From Desulfosporosinus acidiphilus SJ4 (GTDB lineage: Bacteria > Bacillota > Desulfitobacteriia > Desulfitobacteriales > Desulfitobacteriaceae): 64,000 nt of DNA. The notes beneath the pieces were generated by a model. The model worked only from the letters and a program-made list of their open reading frames with translations, ran no database searches and had not been told where the DNA came from. The translations under genes and the position numbers were made by a program. The stretch's first letter is position 1; each line of letters begins with the position of its first letter. Below are positions 15,930 through 24,623 of the stretch, piece after piece. The stretch spans positions 2,389,977-2,453,976 of the forward strand of contig NC_018068.1 in the NCBI RefSeq assembly GCF_000255115.2. The letters are read 5' to 3'.

Positions 15930-16538
15930 GTGGAAAAGGAAAAGAGGAAAATTACGATCAAGTTTCTATATGAGATTTTTATGGTTTTTTTCAAAATATC
16001 TCCGATTACTTTTGGCGGGGGATTCGCCATGATTCCTATCATGGAGGAAGAAATTGTTCATAAAAAACAATGGATAGATCGAGAGAACCTTGTTGATATC
16101 TTTGCAGTTTCTCAGTCGTTACCTGGCGCAATTGCTGTCAATTCAGCTACATTTGTAGGTTATCAGATCGGTGGAATAGCTGGTGCTTTGTCTGCTTTGT
16201 TAGGAATTGTCATTCCAACCTTCGCGATTATTATAGTATTAGGTGCTTTACTAGGTTCTTTCCAACATAATATCTATGTTCAAGCAGCATTGAAAGGAAT
16301 TAGGCCTATTGTAGTAGCATTGATCGCATCGGCGGCTTACAAAATGGGGCTTGTTTCCGTAGTAGATAAAATATGTGCTGCCCTGTGTGCCGTTTGTATA
16401 ATTTCTCTCTTACTTTTCAAAAGTCTTAATTTAATCTTAGTCATCTTTTTAGGAGCTTTTGCCGGAATTGTAATTGTAAAAGTTAAGGATCAGCAAAATA
16501 AACGACTATCGCATAAGAAAGCTGGTGAAACGCTATGA
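15930..16538 (+). CDS. Chromate-type transporter, first half (CHR domain)
   Basis: This 202-residue membrane protein starts at GTG with AGGGGGA seven bases upstream. It has the CHR domain hallmark FKISPITFGGGFAMIPIMEEE near residues 22-42 and the PGAIAVNSATFVGYQIGG motif near residue 70, followed by hydrophobic helices. Short-chain CHR proteins work as a pair of half-size subunits that export chromate or related anions; substrate here is unknown, and sulfate-like anions are plausible in this context. The stop overlaps the next gene by four bases (ATGA), which indicates translational coupling. Confidence 0.88.
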   Translation: MEKEKRKITIKFLYEIFMVFFKISPITFGGGFAMIPIMEEEIVHKKQWIDRENLVDIFAVSQSLPGAIAVNSATFVGYQIGGIAGALSALLGIVIPTFAIIIVLGALLGSFQHNIYVQAALKGIRPIVVALIASAAYKMGLVSVVDKICAALCAVCIISLLLFKSLNLILVIFLGAFAGIVIVKVKDQQNKRLSHKKAGETL

Positions 16539-17074
16539 GTTTATATTTAGAAATGATAATAACATTTTTTAAACTCGGGCTTGTAAGTTTCGGGGGAGGA
16601 TATGCCATGATCCCCCTCATCCAGACGGAAATGCAAAGTCATCACTGGCTCGATATCAGTCAATTCACAGACATGATTGCTGTATCGGCCATGGCACCTG
16701 GACCAATTGCCAGTAATACGTCAACGATTGTTGGTTATAAATTAGCCGGACTGACGGGTGCTGTAGTTGCATGTATCGGAGTGACGTTACCATCATTACT
16801 GCTAATTCTTCTGGTAGGGAAATTATTCTTTGCATTCCAAGAACATCCTTATGTAAAAGCTGCCTTTTATGGACTGAGACCAACAATTGTAGGCGTTATA
16901 GCTTTTGCAGCCATTAAGTTTGCAATCAGCAATGGAATTGTCGGCGGAAGCCAATTCATAGATATTAGAAGCAGCATATTATTAGTCGCCGCTTTCATTT
17001 TATTAATAAAGACAAAGATACATCCGGCTTATCTTATCCTTGGATCAGGAATCATCGGCGTTTTTATATTTTAG
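16535..17074 (+). CDS. Chromate-type transporter, second half (CHR domain)
   Basis: This 179-residue partner of the preceding gene overlaps it by four bases. It repeats the CHR signature FKLGLVSFGGGYAMIPLIQTE near residues 11-31 and APGPIASNTSTIVGYKLAG near residue 54, with about five hydrophobic segments. It and its neighbour are expected to form a heterodimeric exporter in the cytoplasmic membrane. Hairpins at 17162-17231 lie downstream. Confidence 0.88.
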   Translation: MSLYLEMIITFFKLGLVSFGGGYAMIPLIQTEMQSHHWLDISQFTDMIAVSAMAPGPIASNTSTIVGYKLAGLTGAVVACIGVTLPSLLLILLVGKLFFAFQEHPYVKAAFYGLRPTIVGVIAFAAIKFAISNGIVGGSQFIDIRSSILLVAAFILLIKTKIHPAYLILGSGIIGVFIF

Positions 17075-17161
17075 GCCAATCAATATAAATATTCACTGAA
17101 TGCCTGAATGCCTAAGTTATGAGAATTGAGTGAACTCGTACAGCTAAAGCTGAACATCGGG

Positions 17162-17231
17162 GCTTCGGTTGGGGACTCTACCCCCACCGAAGCAGAGACC
17201 GGGGACCACTCCCACTTATAGAAGTGGGAGT
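17162..17231. repeat. Paired hairpins, possible IS200/IS605-type end remnant
   Basis: The first hairpin is GCTTCGGT...GGGG paired with CCCC...ACCGAAGC (17162-17193). The second is ACTCCCACTT, loop ATAG, AAGTGGGAGT (17208-17231), the inverse of the 4595-4620 hairpin core. Such tandem hairpins resemble the right ends of IS200/IS605 elements, but no transposase or TnpB is present. They could equally terminate the transporter operon. 17232-17544 shows no gene, only a likely promoter with TATAAT near 17440. Confidence 0.35.
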
Positions 17232-17544
17232 CTCACGATTGGATGAGAATACGAAAGACGGAACGAACTCGTAGGAACACGTAGTAACTCTACAAGTCAG
17301 AAGGCAATTTAACAGCTACAGTTTAGCTTCAGTATGGTCCGAGATCTCTGGAGCTTCTTCTTTTACTATGACTCTTTTTTAATAGTTATTTACAAATAAG
17401 GTTCTATCTTATATTGTTCTTCGTTATTTAAATATGCTATAATTTTTAAAATAGGAAATGACTTAAATCATATGGAAAGAGATGGGGCATTGTGTCCTGG
17501 GAAAATTGACGGTTATTCCTCCACATTGTGAAAGAGGTGTTCGT

Positions 17545-18183
17545 ATGAATGATTCGAAATTTAAAGTATTACTTTATTCAGATGGGTCTCATCAAGCTTT
17601 TTCTGCTGCAGTATATACAGCTACCCTTTTAAGGAAAATACCAAATATGGAGCTGACAATTCTGCAAGTACAAGAAAGTGATGATGGAAATGAAGAGACA
17701 AAATATAGTTGGTTAGAGTTACGACCAAAATATAAGCGTTATCATTGGGGTCGTTTAACCGAAAATGATTATAGGTGGATTGATTTCTGGCCCGAGAATC
17801 CTGATCCTGAATGGATGAAGAGTATACTCAAAGAAACAGAAATTACTTCAGAGAGTCAAAAAAAATACGCGCAAATCTTAAAAAAGACAAATGAAATCTA
17901 TCAGAAACGCTCAAGCGATGTTAAAGAGCAAATTCTGTATAAAAAAACAAGTCTTAATGAAACTGCAAGTATTTCCGAAACGGTTAAAATGATCATAGAT
18001 TATGCGACACAAAATCCTTTTCAATTAATTGTTATGGGAACACGTGGCCTTTCAACTATAAAAGGGCTAATGTTCGGTAGTTTAGCTCATACAGTTCTTG
18101 ACAAATCACCCCTTCCCGTATTATTGATTAAAAAGCTTCCTGAAGATTTTATTGATAACTACCTGGCATCTTCAGATTTATAA
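17545..18183 (+). CDS. Universal stress protein family, paralogue 1
   Basis: The ATG at 17545 (MNDSKFKVLLYSDGS) is chosen because GAAAGAGG precedes it and the paralogues share this N-terminus. At 212 residues it is longer than usual Usp proteins (about 140-150): an extra charged, Trp/Tyr-rich segment (YSWLELRPKYKRYHWGR and onward) sits between the first alpha/beta unit and the C-terminal half. The ATP-binding motif G-2x-G-9x-GS is complete in GTRGLSTIKGLMFGS. Probable soluble nucleotide-binding stress protein. One of four paralogues within 8 kb. Confidence 0.85.
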   Translation: MNDSKFKVLLYSDGSHQAFSAAVYTATLLRKIPNMELTILQVQESDDGNEETKYSWLELRPKYKRYHWGRLTENDYRWIDFWPENPDPEWMKSILKETEITSESQKKYAQILKKTNEIYQKRSSDVKEQILYKKTSLNETASISETVKMIIDYATQNPFQLIVMGTRGLSTIKGLMFGSLAHTVLDKSPLPVLLIKKLPEDFIDNYLASSDL

Positions 18184-18265
18184 AGAAATTCACGGAATAA
18201 TATTTAATATAAAATATTCTAATTTTGGAAATTAGAGAACGTTAATTTAATTGTAAATATTCTTT

Positions 18266-18299
18266 AAAAGACTTTGGATTTTAATCTAAGGTCTTTTTT
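18266..18299 (+). terminator. Terminator of Usp paralogue 1
   Basis: AAAAGACTTTGGATT pairs with AATCTAAGGTCTTTT with minor mismatches, followed by T6. Confidence 0.8.
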
Positions 18300-18309
18300 C
18301 AATCTCTGA

Positions 18310-18395
18310 AGGTATAACTATCGGTCATATACTATTCTCGAACATAAGTTCAACTAACCTGCCAACGGCTACGGCGATCAGCGGACGAACCTATC
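18310..18395. repeat. Dispersed intergenic repeat (copy R3)
   Basis: It contains GAACATAAGTTCAACTAACCTGCC, here split as ACATAAGT, CAACT and ACCTGCC, then AACGGCTACGGCGA, AGCGGACGA and CCTATCAT, in the same order as in R2 at 14690-14772. Non-coding. Confidence 0.55.
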
Positions 18396-18497
18396 ATAAA
18401 ACTGCTATATATTACGCATACACCTATTGTGTGAAGATTAGCCAAGTGTCTCTGAAGACTTGGATAATTTTGGAGGAATCATTTATAATTAATTATA

Positions 18498-18552
18498 TTG
18501 ATTATGAACATATTGATTTGATATAGACACAGTGCGAATACAATGCTAATCT
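18498..18552 (+). promoter_or_regulatory. Promoter with shared box (module copy 2)
   Basis: TTGAT-TATGAACATA-TTGAT at 18498-18517, then TAGACA (18524-18529), 17 bases, TAATCT (18547-18552). From box start to -35 is 26 bases, the same as in copies 3, 4 and 5. A strong AGGAGGTGA follows at 18581, but the only ORF from it is eight codons; the region aligns loosely with the small-ORF leader at 25.6 kb and may be a decayed copy. Confidence 0.6.
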
Positions 18553-18704
18553 GTACTTGTTAGTAAAGTCACAAGTAAATAGGAGGTGAACAAGCCCGTT
18601 TTACAAGAGTAATATGTATATGTTAAACTAACTTGCGTGGTTAGTTGGTTAGAATCATATCCATTATAAAAGCACAGTATTCTAATCTAATTTATAAAAA
18701 AAAA

Positions 18705-18735
18705 CAGCCTTGCAAAGGCTGCTAAGAAATTTGAC
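18705..18735 (+). repeat. Hairpin plus CTAAGAAATTTGAC element (copy a)
   Basis: CAGCCTT-GCA-AAGGCTG (18705-18721) forms a perfect 7-bp stem, followed directly by CTAAGAAATTTGAC. Three further copies at 21039, 25767 and 32381 keep the tail but change both sides of the stem. Confidence 0.6.
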
Positions 18736-18892
18736 ATGTTTATTATATCATAAATCCAAAGAAATACTGAAGAATAAAATTAGAAAATATTAAAGCAGAT
18801 TTAACAAAAAATAATAGTATGGCTTATCTACAATTCCTAAATGATTAGTGCATAATATCACTAGCTTATTTTTAGGAAAGGAGCTATTTCTT

Positions 18893-19564
18893 ATGACAAA
18901 TGTAAACTTTAACGTTTTGCTATATTCTGATGGATCAACACAAACTTTTAATGCTGCAGTTTATACTGCGAATCTTTTTAATGATATTCCAAATATGAAA
19001 TTAACTGTTCTTCAAATACAAGAAAGTCATGAGCGTTTTATGGGCACAGAATTCAGTTGGGCTGAATTAAGGCGTAAGTACAAAAGAATGTATTGGGAAA
19101 ACGAATCTGATCTTAGCTGGTCCCAGACATATCTTAAACCACCTAAAGACGAATGGTTTAAAAGAATCTTTACAATGGATGACGATCCCAGTGAACACGA
19201 CGCGAGGTTGGTTTCAAAAACTAATCGAATATTCGTCGAAAATTCCTCTAATATTAATCACCAAATTTTATTTACCAATATAAATAAAGCAGATATATCT
19301 GATACAGCTGATTTAATTCTTGATTATTCAAGGCGTAACCCCTTTAATCTAATTATTCTGGGTGCTGATGGTTTATCAATGTTTAAAGGCTTAATTTTTG
19401 GTGATTTAGCTCACAAAGTACAAGTTAAGTCTCCGATTCCAGTATTAATGATCAAGAAACTATCTCAGAAGTTCATTAATAATTACTTGTCAGATGCAAA
19501 GGAAACTGTCACCAGTCAAATGCCACATATAATTAGTGGCCATGCCAGTAGTATATTCTTTTAA
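18893..19564 (+). CDS. Universal stress protein family, paralogue 2
   Basis: The start at 18893 (MTNVNFNVLLYSDGS) has AGGAAAGGAG upstream. The 223-residue protein carries the same long middle insert as paralogue 1 (FSWAELRRKYKRMYW). The nucleotide-binding motif is altered: GADGLSMFKGLIFGD has Asp where the family has Ser (G-2x-G-9x-GS), so ATP binding may be lost or changed. The C-terminus has an extra tail of about 25 residues beyond the IKKLSQKFINNYL end shared by all four. The next gene, of unknown family, follows after about 75 bases. Confidence 0.85.
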   Translation: MTNVNFNVLLYSDGSTQTFNAAVYTANLFNDIPNMKLTVLQIQESHERFMGTEFSWAELRRKYKRMYWENESDLSWSQTYLKPPKDEWFKRIFTMDDDPSEHDARLVSKTNRIFVENSSNINHQILFTNINKADISDTADLILDYSRRNPFNLIILGADGLSMFKGLIFGDLAHKVQVKSPIPVLMIKKLSQKFINNYLSDAKETVTSQMPHIISGHASSIFF

Positions 19565-19639
19565 TCAAATAGGATAGTACGTTTAATAATTTCTCTTTGA
19601 TTCTTTCCGTAGATGACAGAAACGAAAGAAGGGATTATA

Positions 19640-20269
19640 TTGTCCGCGATAAAGGCAACCGATGAAACATTAAAATCAAATCAAGTAGAGGACGTTGAAA
19701 GGGAGATAGGAGACAAATCTTATCCAATATGGCTGTTAGTTAACCCAAAACATCCTGCAGTTCGTCATAATATTTGGGCTCCAGTTCTTGCAGAGATACA
19801 AGATAAGGTATTTAGAGATTTGCATGTCCGAATAGATACGACGAAAATATATCTTAGAAAGGTTGTAGGTGACAGCCGAATCATACCTAATACCTTAAAT
19901 TGGTGGGGAACTGAGCTAGCAAAGGAAATAGATCTTTTTAGGGAAATTGTTGTGGAATATCAACCTAAAATCTTAATTACATTTGGCTCTTTTCCCTTTG
20001 AATTTGTCCGTAGAGTCTATGAAATATATCCGGAAAAAGGACCGAAATTTTGGGGTACAGCAAATTTAGGCGATGAATTTGGCAAAGCCATCGAGAATTT
20101 CGACATAACGAAAACCAATCGTATTCCCTTGTTGCGCAGAGTTGTAAAAAGCGGAAGATTTATTGAAGATCATAACTATTACGGAGAGAACTATTTTCAA
20201 TATGTTGGCAAAAAAATAGCAGAGAAGATTATAGCTAATAAGGATAATCTGGACATTTGGATAGAATAA
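19640..20269 (+). CDS. Unknown family A, paralogue 1
   Basis: I do not recognise this family. The TTG start at 19640 is preferred over ATG at 19613 because AGAAGGG lies six bases before it and the resulting N-terminus matches the length of the two paralogues (21181, 28005). The 209-residue soluble protein has conserved blocks shared by all three: YPIWLLVNPKHPAVRHNIW near residue 28, NTLNWWG near residue 90, PKILITFGSFPFEF near residue 112, and a C-terminal NYFQYVGKKIAEKI. The alternation of beta strands and the P-K-hydrophobic-T-F-G block followed by a helix recalls uracil-DNA-glycosylase-like folds, but this is a guess. Always found here next to Usp or transporter genes. Confidence 0.75.
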   Translation: MSAIKATDETLKSNQVEDVEREIGDKSYPIWLLVNPKHPAVRHNIWAPVLAEIQDKVFRDLHVRIDTTKIYLRKVVGDSRIIPNTLNWWGTELAKEIDLFREIVVEYQPKILITFGSFPFEFVRRVYEIYPEKGPKFWGTANLGDEFGKAIENFDITKTNRIPLLRRVVKSGRFIEDHNYYGENYFQYVGKKIAEKIIANKDNLDIWIE

Positions 20270-20335
20270 TTAATGCTAAGGATTTTGCAACTAATCCTAA
20301 CTAAATTATACTTAATCCGTACTAATTCATAAAGA

Positions 20336-20368
20336 AACCCCTGAAGCCTATTCAGGGTTATTTTTTTA
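20336..20368 (+). terminator. Terminator after family A paralogue 1
   Basis: AACCCCTGAA pairs with TTCAGGGTT with one bulged C, followed after one A by T7. Confidence 0.85.
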
Positions 20369-20520
20369 CTGTCAGAATGTATAAGATTTCGTAGTATCCT
20401 TACTTTTCCTCTCCTCAAGGATAAATGCAACTCGGCAGTTGCTTACGCAATGACGATCACTGACGAGTTTATATCTACGCCGGCATCTCATTACTCCGGT
20501 ATTTTGAATTGCTTAGTGTC
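20369..20520. repeat. Dispersed intergenic repeat (copy R4)
   Basis: It starts with CTGTCAGAATG right after a terminator, then GGATAAATGCAACT, GGCAGTTGCTTACGC and GACGAGTTTATATC. The order resembles R2 and R3 and the 61.3 kb copy, but similarity is weaker. Bases 20521-20899 are AT-rich with no gene seen. Confidence 0.45.
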
Positions 20521-20899
20521 TTGGTCAGACTTCAATGCTCTCAAACTAGAGAATTAATCATAATTAGAGATTTTTAGTTTAGCCGCAGATAATTTTCTTG
20601 CTCAGTAAAAAATATATTTTGAAATTAATACTAGATGATTAAGAATTATTATTGCACTTTTTAATTATAGGGCAATCTTAACTTAAAGAATTACTTGTGC
20701 GTTTGAGAAATTCATGAATACTTTAAGCGTTTAAATTCAAGATTAATAAAAGCTTTGATTTTCAAGCGTTTTCAACGAATTACTAATGCTTAAAACAATT
20801 GAAATGCGTCTATTTAGGAAATCGATCCCTTAGGAGCAAAATTAGCCCTTTATATACTTCAACAAATAGATATCGGGCAACTCGTATCAATAGGAAAAT

Positions 20900-20954
20900 C
20901 TGATTACGATTATATTGCTTAGTTATAGACATTATCCTTAGGCAATGATAATCT
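20900..20954 (+). promoter_or_regulatory. Promoter with shared box (module copy 3)
   Basis: CTGAT-TACGATTATA-TTGCT (20900-20919), TAGACA (20926-20931), 17 bases, TAATCT (20949-20954). Spacing from box to -35 is 26 as in copies 2, 4 and 5. A GGAGGGAGA follows near 20988 without a convincing ORF. It lies upstream of family A paralogue 2. Confidence 0.6.
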
Positions 20955-21038
20955 TTAATTGTGAGGATAAGTACATGTGAGAGTGAGGAGGGAGAACATT
21001 TATCCTGGAAGATAAACTAGAGATGCTTGGTATGAGCT

Positions 21039-21065
21039 AACCTAAGGGTTGCTAAGAAATTTGAC
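21039..21065 (+). repeat. Hairpin plus CTAAGAAATTTGAC element (copy b)
   Basis: AACC-TAAG-GGTT (21039-21050) is followed by GCTAAGAAATTTGAC. The stem sequence differs from copy a while pairing is kept. Confidence 0.5.
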
Positions 21066-21180
21066 CGGTAAAATAAGAATAGTTCACTCAAGGGATAATA
21101 TTGCTGCAAGACAACGAGCAACTGCAACAAGTTAAGAATTGATAATCGCTGCCGCAAATTTTTGGGAGGAGGGAGTCAAT

Positions 21181-21810
21181 ATGTCTAACTTAACACTTAA
21201 TAGATATATTCCTGCCGTTGAAAAGATTAAACAAGAGACCGGAGAGAGAGAGTATCCTATTTGGCTGCTTGTAAACCCAAAACACCCAGCAGTTCGTCAT
21301 AATATTTGGACTCCAGTATTAGCTGAGATACAGGACAAAGTATTTCGAGTTATACACTCTAGAATCGATACTTCGGATATATATATCAGGAATGCTGTTA
21401 AAGTAAGTGAACTGGTTCCTAATACTTTAAATTGGTGGGGAGTAGACGTTGCTGAAGAAATTGATATTTTTAAAGAAATTGTTAATGAGCATAAACCTAA
21501 AATAATAATTTCCTTTGGTGCGTTTCCATTTGAATTTTTAAGAAGGGCTTATCAGGTTAAACCTGAAAAAGGTCCTAAATTTTGGAGTACAGCAAACTTG
21601 GGCCAAGAATTTGGAAAAGCGATTAAAAATTTTGATATTACAAAGACAAATAGGATTCCATTACTTCGTCGAGTCGTTGAAACCGCTAAATTCACGAAAG
21701 ATCCTATTTATGTAGGTCGTCAAGACGGCGAGACATATTTCCATTATGTTGGAACTCAAATTGCAGATAAAATTATTGAGCATAAAGATAGTTTGAATAT
21801 TTGGATATAA
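21181..21810 (+). CDS. Unknown family A, paralogue 2
   Basis: The ATG at 21181 has GGGAGGAGGGAG upstream. This 209-residue protein shares with its two paralogues the blocks YPIWLLVNPKHPAVRHNIW, NTLNWWG, a P-K-I-I-I-S-F-G-AFPFEF strand-loop, and TKTNRIPLLRRVVE before the C-terminal helix. Near the C-terminus it has a short insertion (VGRQDGET) before YFHYVGTQIADKI. No signal peptide or membrane segment. Function unknown. It stands as a single-gene unit between promoter module copy 3 and a terminator. Confidence 0.75.
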   Translation: MSNLTLNRYIPAVEKIKQETGEREYPIWLLVNPKHPAVRHNIWTPVLAEIQDKVFRVIHSRIDTSDIYIRNAVKVSELVPNTLNWWGVDVAEEIDIFKEIVNEHKPKIIISFGAFPFEFLRRAYQVKPEKGPKFWSTANLGQEFGKAIKNFDITKTNRIPLLRRVVETAKFTKDPIYVGRQDGETYFHYVGTQIADKIIEHKDSLNIWI

Positions 21811-21992
21811 GGTTGAGGGAGTACCGATGCAAATCTTAGTGCAAAAAAGAACAATTCAGGATCTTCCAAAACCCCCTATTATTCATCAATCAGAATGGTA
21901 AAGATATTTCCTTGAAAATTAGTCTGCGAAATATCAAGCTTCAATAAGAATATTCTTTGATTGATGAAGACAAAATATCTAAAAATATTAAT

Positions 21993-22070
21993 AAAGACTC
22001 GATGAAGTCTGTAGTGAGTTAAATCCTACAGATTTTTGTTTTAAATAGGACCTGTTCGAGTCTTTTTTTT
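21993..22070 (+). terminator. Two-tier terminator after family A paralogue 2
   Basis: Outer stem AAAGACTCGA (21993-22002) with TCGAGTCTTT (22056-22065), inner stem TCTGTAG with CTACAGA, then T8. Confidence 0.8.
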
Positions 22071-22081
22071 CATAAGTAAAA

Positions 22082-22137
22082 TCGATTATGAACATATTGT
22101 TATCCTATAGACACGAAGCTAAGATAAATGTTACTCT
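22082..22137 (+). promoter_or_regulatory. Promoter with shared box (module copy 4)
   Basis: TCGAT-TATGAACATA-TTGTT (22082-22101), TAGACA (22108-22113), 18 bases, TACTCT (22132-22137). It is followed by AAGGAGG near 22185 without a usable ORF. It lies 165 bases upstream of the TauE/SafE-type gene and is its likely promoter. Confidence 0.6.
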
Positions 22138-22302
22138 GTTTGTGAGAAGACTCACATACTCAAATATCACTATAAGGAGGTTTGAGATAAGCATTTTTCC
22201 ACTGATACTTTAACAACGGTAAATCAAGAAATAAATCACTCTAAGTAATTGAAACCGTTTTGTTTTTAACCGCCGTAATTTGATGTAGGAGGTAAAGAGG
22301 CA

Positions 22303-23229
22303 ATGATTGAAAAATTAGTAACTGATGCCGGCCTGATATATTCTGCAACTAATCTTGCGGTAACTCAAGCAGCCGGCAACCCTGGAATACCATGGTGGGT
22401 ATGGCCGTTGGCTCTACTAGTTACAACTTTCCTGATAGGGATTGTGGCAGCATTAGCGGGTGTAGGCGGAAGTGTTTTGTATGTGCCAATCGTCAGCAGC
22501 TTTTTTCCATTCAATTTTGATTTTATTCGTGGTTCGGGCTTATTTGTTGCCTTAGCATGTTCACTCTCGGCAGCTCCCAAACTCCTTAAAGCGAATCTTG
22601 CAAGCCTGCGTTTAGTTATTCCTTTAGCCTTAATTGCATCATCATCGAGTATTGTAGGTGCCTATTTAGGTCTTGCATTACCCCAAAGTATTCTCAAAAT
22701 TTTACTGGGGCTTTTAATAACCTCTATTGCACTATTGTTTGTTTTTTCAAAGAATAGTGAAATTCCTAAAATCGGACGTCCGGATCCTTTGGCCAAATAT
22801 TTAAATATCGGGGGGGCTTACTTCGAATCTTCCAGTGGTCAGGATATTCAGTGGACTGTCTGGAGACTTCCTCAAGGATTAATACTCTTCGGCTGTATTG
22901 GAATCATTGCAGGGATGTTTGGAATCGGTGCAGGTTGGGCAAATGTTCCAGTTCTTAACTTAGTCTTAGGAGCACCTCTGAAGGTAGCGGTGGGAACTAG
23001 TATGTCGCTTCTGGCGATCACAGATACTTCGGCCGCCTGGATTTATCTGAATCAAGGTGCAGTACTGCCAATGATAACGGTTCCCTCGGTTATTGGGATC
23101 ATGATAGGTTCTCGAGTGGGAGTGAAGATTTTAAATACAGCCAAACCTAAAGCAATTCGTTATATTGTTATACTAATGTTACTGTTTGCTGGCTTAAAAT
23201 CGTTATTAAATGGATTAGGATGGGGGTAA
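22303..23229 (+). CDS. TauE/SafE-family membrane exporter
   Basis: This 308-residue polytopic protein starts at ATG with GGAGGTAAAGAGG upstream. It has two related halves, each with a glycine-rich helix: ALAGVGGSVLYVPIV near residue 47 and MFGIGAGWANVPVLNLVL near residue 205, the duplicated TauE/SafE pattern. A loop of about 45 residues lies between them. Members export or import sulfite, sulfoacetate, taurine-derived or other organosulfur anions. Sulfite export would make sense in a sulfate reducer, but substrate is inferred. A partner membrane gene follows five bases after its stop. Confidence 0.88.
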   Translation: MIEKLVTDAGLIYSATNLAVTQAAGNPGIPWWVWPLALLVTTFLIGIVAALAGVGGSVLYVPIVSSFFPFNFDFIRGSGLFVALACSLSAAPKLLKANLASLRLVIPLALIASSSSIVGAYLGLALPQSILKILLGLLITSIALLFVFSKNSEIPKIGRPDPLAKYLNIGGAYFESSSGQDIQWTVWRLPQGLILFGCIGIIAGMFGIGAGWANVPVLNLVLGAPLKVAVGTSMSLLAITDTSAAWIYLNQGAVLPMITVPSVIGIMIGSRVGVKILNTAKPKAIRYIVILMLLFAGLKSLLNGLGWG

Positions 23230-23234
23230 GAATA

Positions 23235-23711
23235 ATGGGAATTCAAACAGGTGTTACAAGTGCAACTGCGAAAGACGCTGTAAATGCACAAGGGAATGTA
23301 TTGGATAATGTTAAGGTTAGTCCTGAACAGAATATTTATGCGACCATTCTACTCATTTGCTCTTGGGCAGGTATCATAGGAATGCTCATTACTTTTATCG
23401 GTTATATGGCTGGAGCTTTCAGTCCGATCGTCAAACCATCTGATATGCCTCAGTTTTGGGGAATGAATGTTCATCAGTATTTAGCAGCTACTAACGCCCC
23501 AAGTGGATGGAGTTGGCTTGGCTATATCAATCATGGTGACTATATGAACTATGTCGGGTTGGCCTTTTTAGGTATTGTATCAACGTTAGGTTATGTTTCT
23601 TTATTCATCAATTATTTAAGAAAAAAAGATTTAACCTATACCTTAATGGTCAGCTGTGAGATTATAATCATAGTTCTTGCCGCTTCGGGGATATTCCATG
23701 TCGCAGAATAA
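23235..23711 (+). CDS. Membrane protein coupled to the TauE/SafE gene
   Basis: This 158-residue protein has three hydrophobic helices (near residues 34-62, 104-126 and 132-155) and ends in GIFHVAE. The ATG at 23235 lies five bases after the exporter stop, with GGGGG inside the end of that gene as ribosome binding site. Conserved-looking polar blocks are SGWSWLGYINHGDYMNYVG and MPQFWGMNVHQYLAA. It may be an accessory subunit of the exporter, as DUF1634-type small membrane proteins often accompany TauE proteins, but I cannot assign it to that family by eye. Confidence 0.65.
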   Translation: MGIQTGVTSATAKDAVNAQGNVLDNVKVSPEQNIYATILLICSWAGIIGMLITFIGYMAGAFSPIVKPSDMPQFWGMNVHQYLAATNAPSGWSWLGYINHGDYMNYVGLAFLGIVSTLGYVSLFINYLRKKDLTYTLMVSCEIIIIVLAASGIFHVAE

Positions 23712-23856
23712 GGCGATTTTCCTAAATTGCGGATCAACCCACTTAAAATCGGAATAAATAATTTCTAACTATTTTTGGTTTTATTAATCCTCTCATAATC
23801 CTCTCAATTGTGTTACAATAATATGAATATACAAATGCGTAAGAGAGGTTGATGTT

Positions 23857-24435
23857 ATGAATGATTCTCAGTTTAATGTACTTCTTTACTCCGATGGTTC
23901 ACATCAGGCGTTTTCGGCGGCCGTTTATACAGCCACATTATTAGAAAATATGCCAGACATGCATTTAACCGTTTTACGAGTTATTGATAATTCGGAAGCA
24001 CCAGCATTTAAAGCTTATGATTGGACTGACACTTGGCCTGGAACACCTACCTCGGAATGGATGAAGCACGTGCTTTCGGATTCGGACAGTGAAACTGAGA
24101 GAGAATATCATATGATCCTTCGTAAAACCAACCAAATTTTCTTTAATCAAGGATATAACGTTGTTCATAAAGAAATATATACTAAAGGCTCTGGAGATAA
24201 TGCTGCGGATACTACTCACATTGAAGATGTTATTCTTGAATATGCACATACTAATTGCTTTGACTTAATAATTATTGGTACTCGTGGATTATCAAGTTTA
24301 AAAGGCTTAATTTTTGGCAGCTTAGCTCATAATTTGCTCACTAAGTCTACAATACCTGTGATGCTTATAAAAAAACTCCCACAAGAATTTATTGACAGTT
24401 ACTTAGAAAACAAGGAAGACAAAGTATCTATTTAA
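23857..24435 (+). CDS. Universal stress protein family, paralogue 3
   Basis: ATG with AGAGG upstream. The 192-residue protein starts MNDSQFNVLLYSDGSHQAFSAA, close to paralogue 1, but its middle insert is shorter. The ATP-binding motif is complete in GTRGLSSLKGLIFGS. The C-terminus IKKLPQEFIDSYL is shared with paralogues 1 and 4. It has its own promoter region (TTACAAT near 23815) and a weak terminator at 24487. Confidence 0.86.
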   Translation: MNDSQFNVLLYSDGSHQAFSAAVYTATLLENMPDMHLTVLRVIDNSEAPAFKAYDWTDTWPGTPTSEWMKHVLSDSDSETEREYHMILRKTNQIFFNQGYNVVHKEIYTKGSGDNAADTTHIEDVILEYAHTNCFDLIIIGTRGLSSLKGLIFGSLAHNLLTKSTIPVMLIKKLPQEFIDSYLENKEDKVSI

Positions 24436-24486
24436 TGCTGATTAATTTGGCTGGGTTATGGTTAAGTAGTTTAATAAGTCTCAGTT

Positions 24487-24530
24487 AAATGCCTCGAGGA
24501 GAAAACTTAAAATTCTTATTCGGGGCATTT
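24487..24530 (+). terminator. Hairpin after Usp paralogue 3
   Basis: AAATGCCTCGA pairs with TTCGGGGCATTT with one G-T pair. No good T run follows, so it may be weak. Confidence 0.55.
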
Positions 24531-24623
24531 GCCTTTCAGGATAGTTATACGTTTTATTGAGACATCGGCATTCATTAGAATCTCGTAATGGGTTAAGTTT
24601 GTACAATGAAAAGGGGTTTTCAT

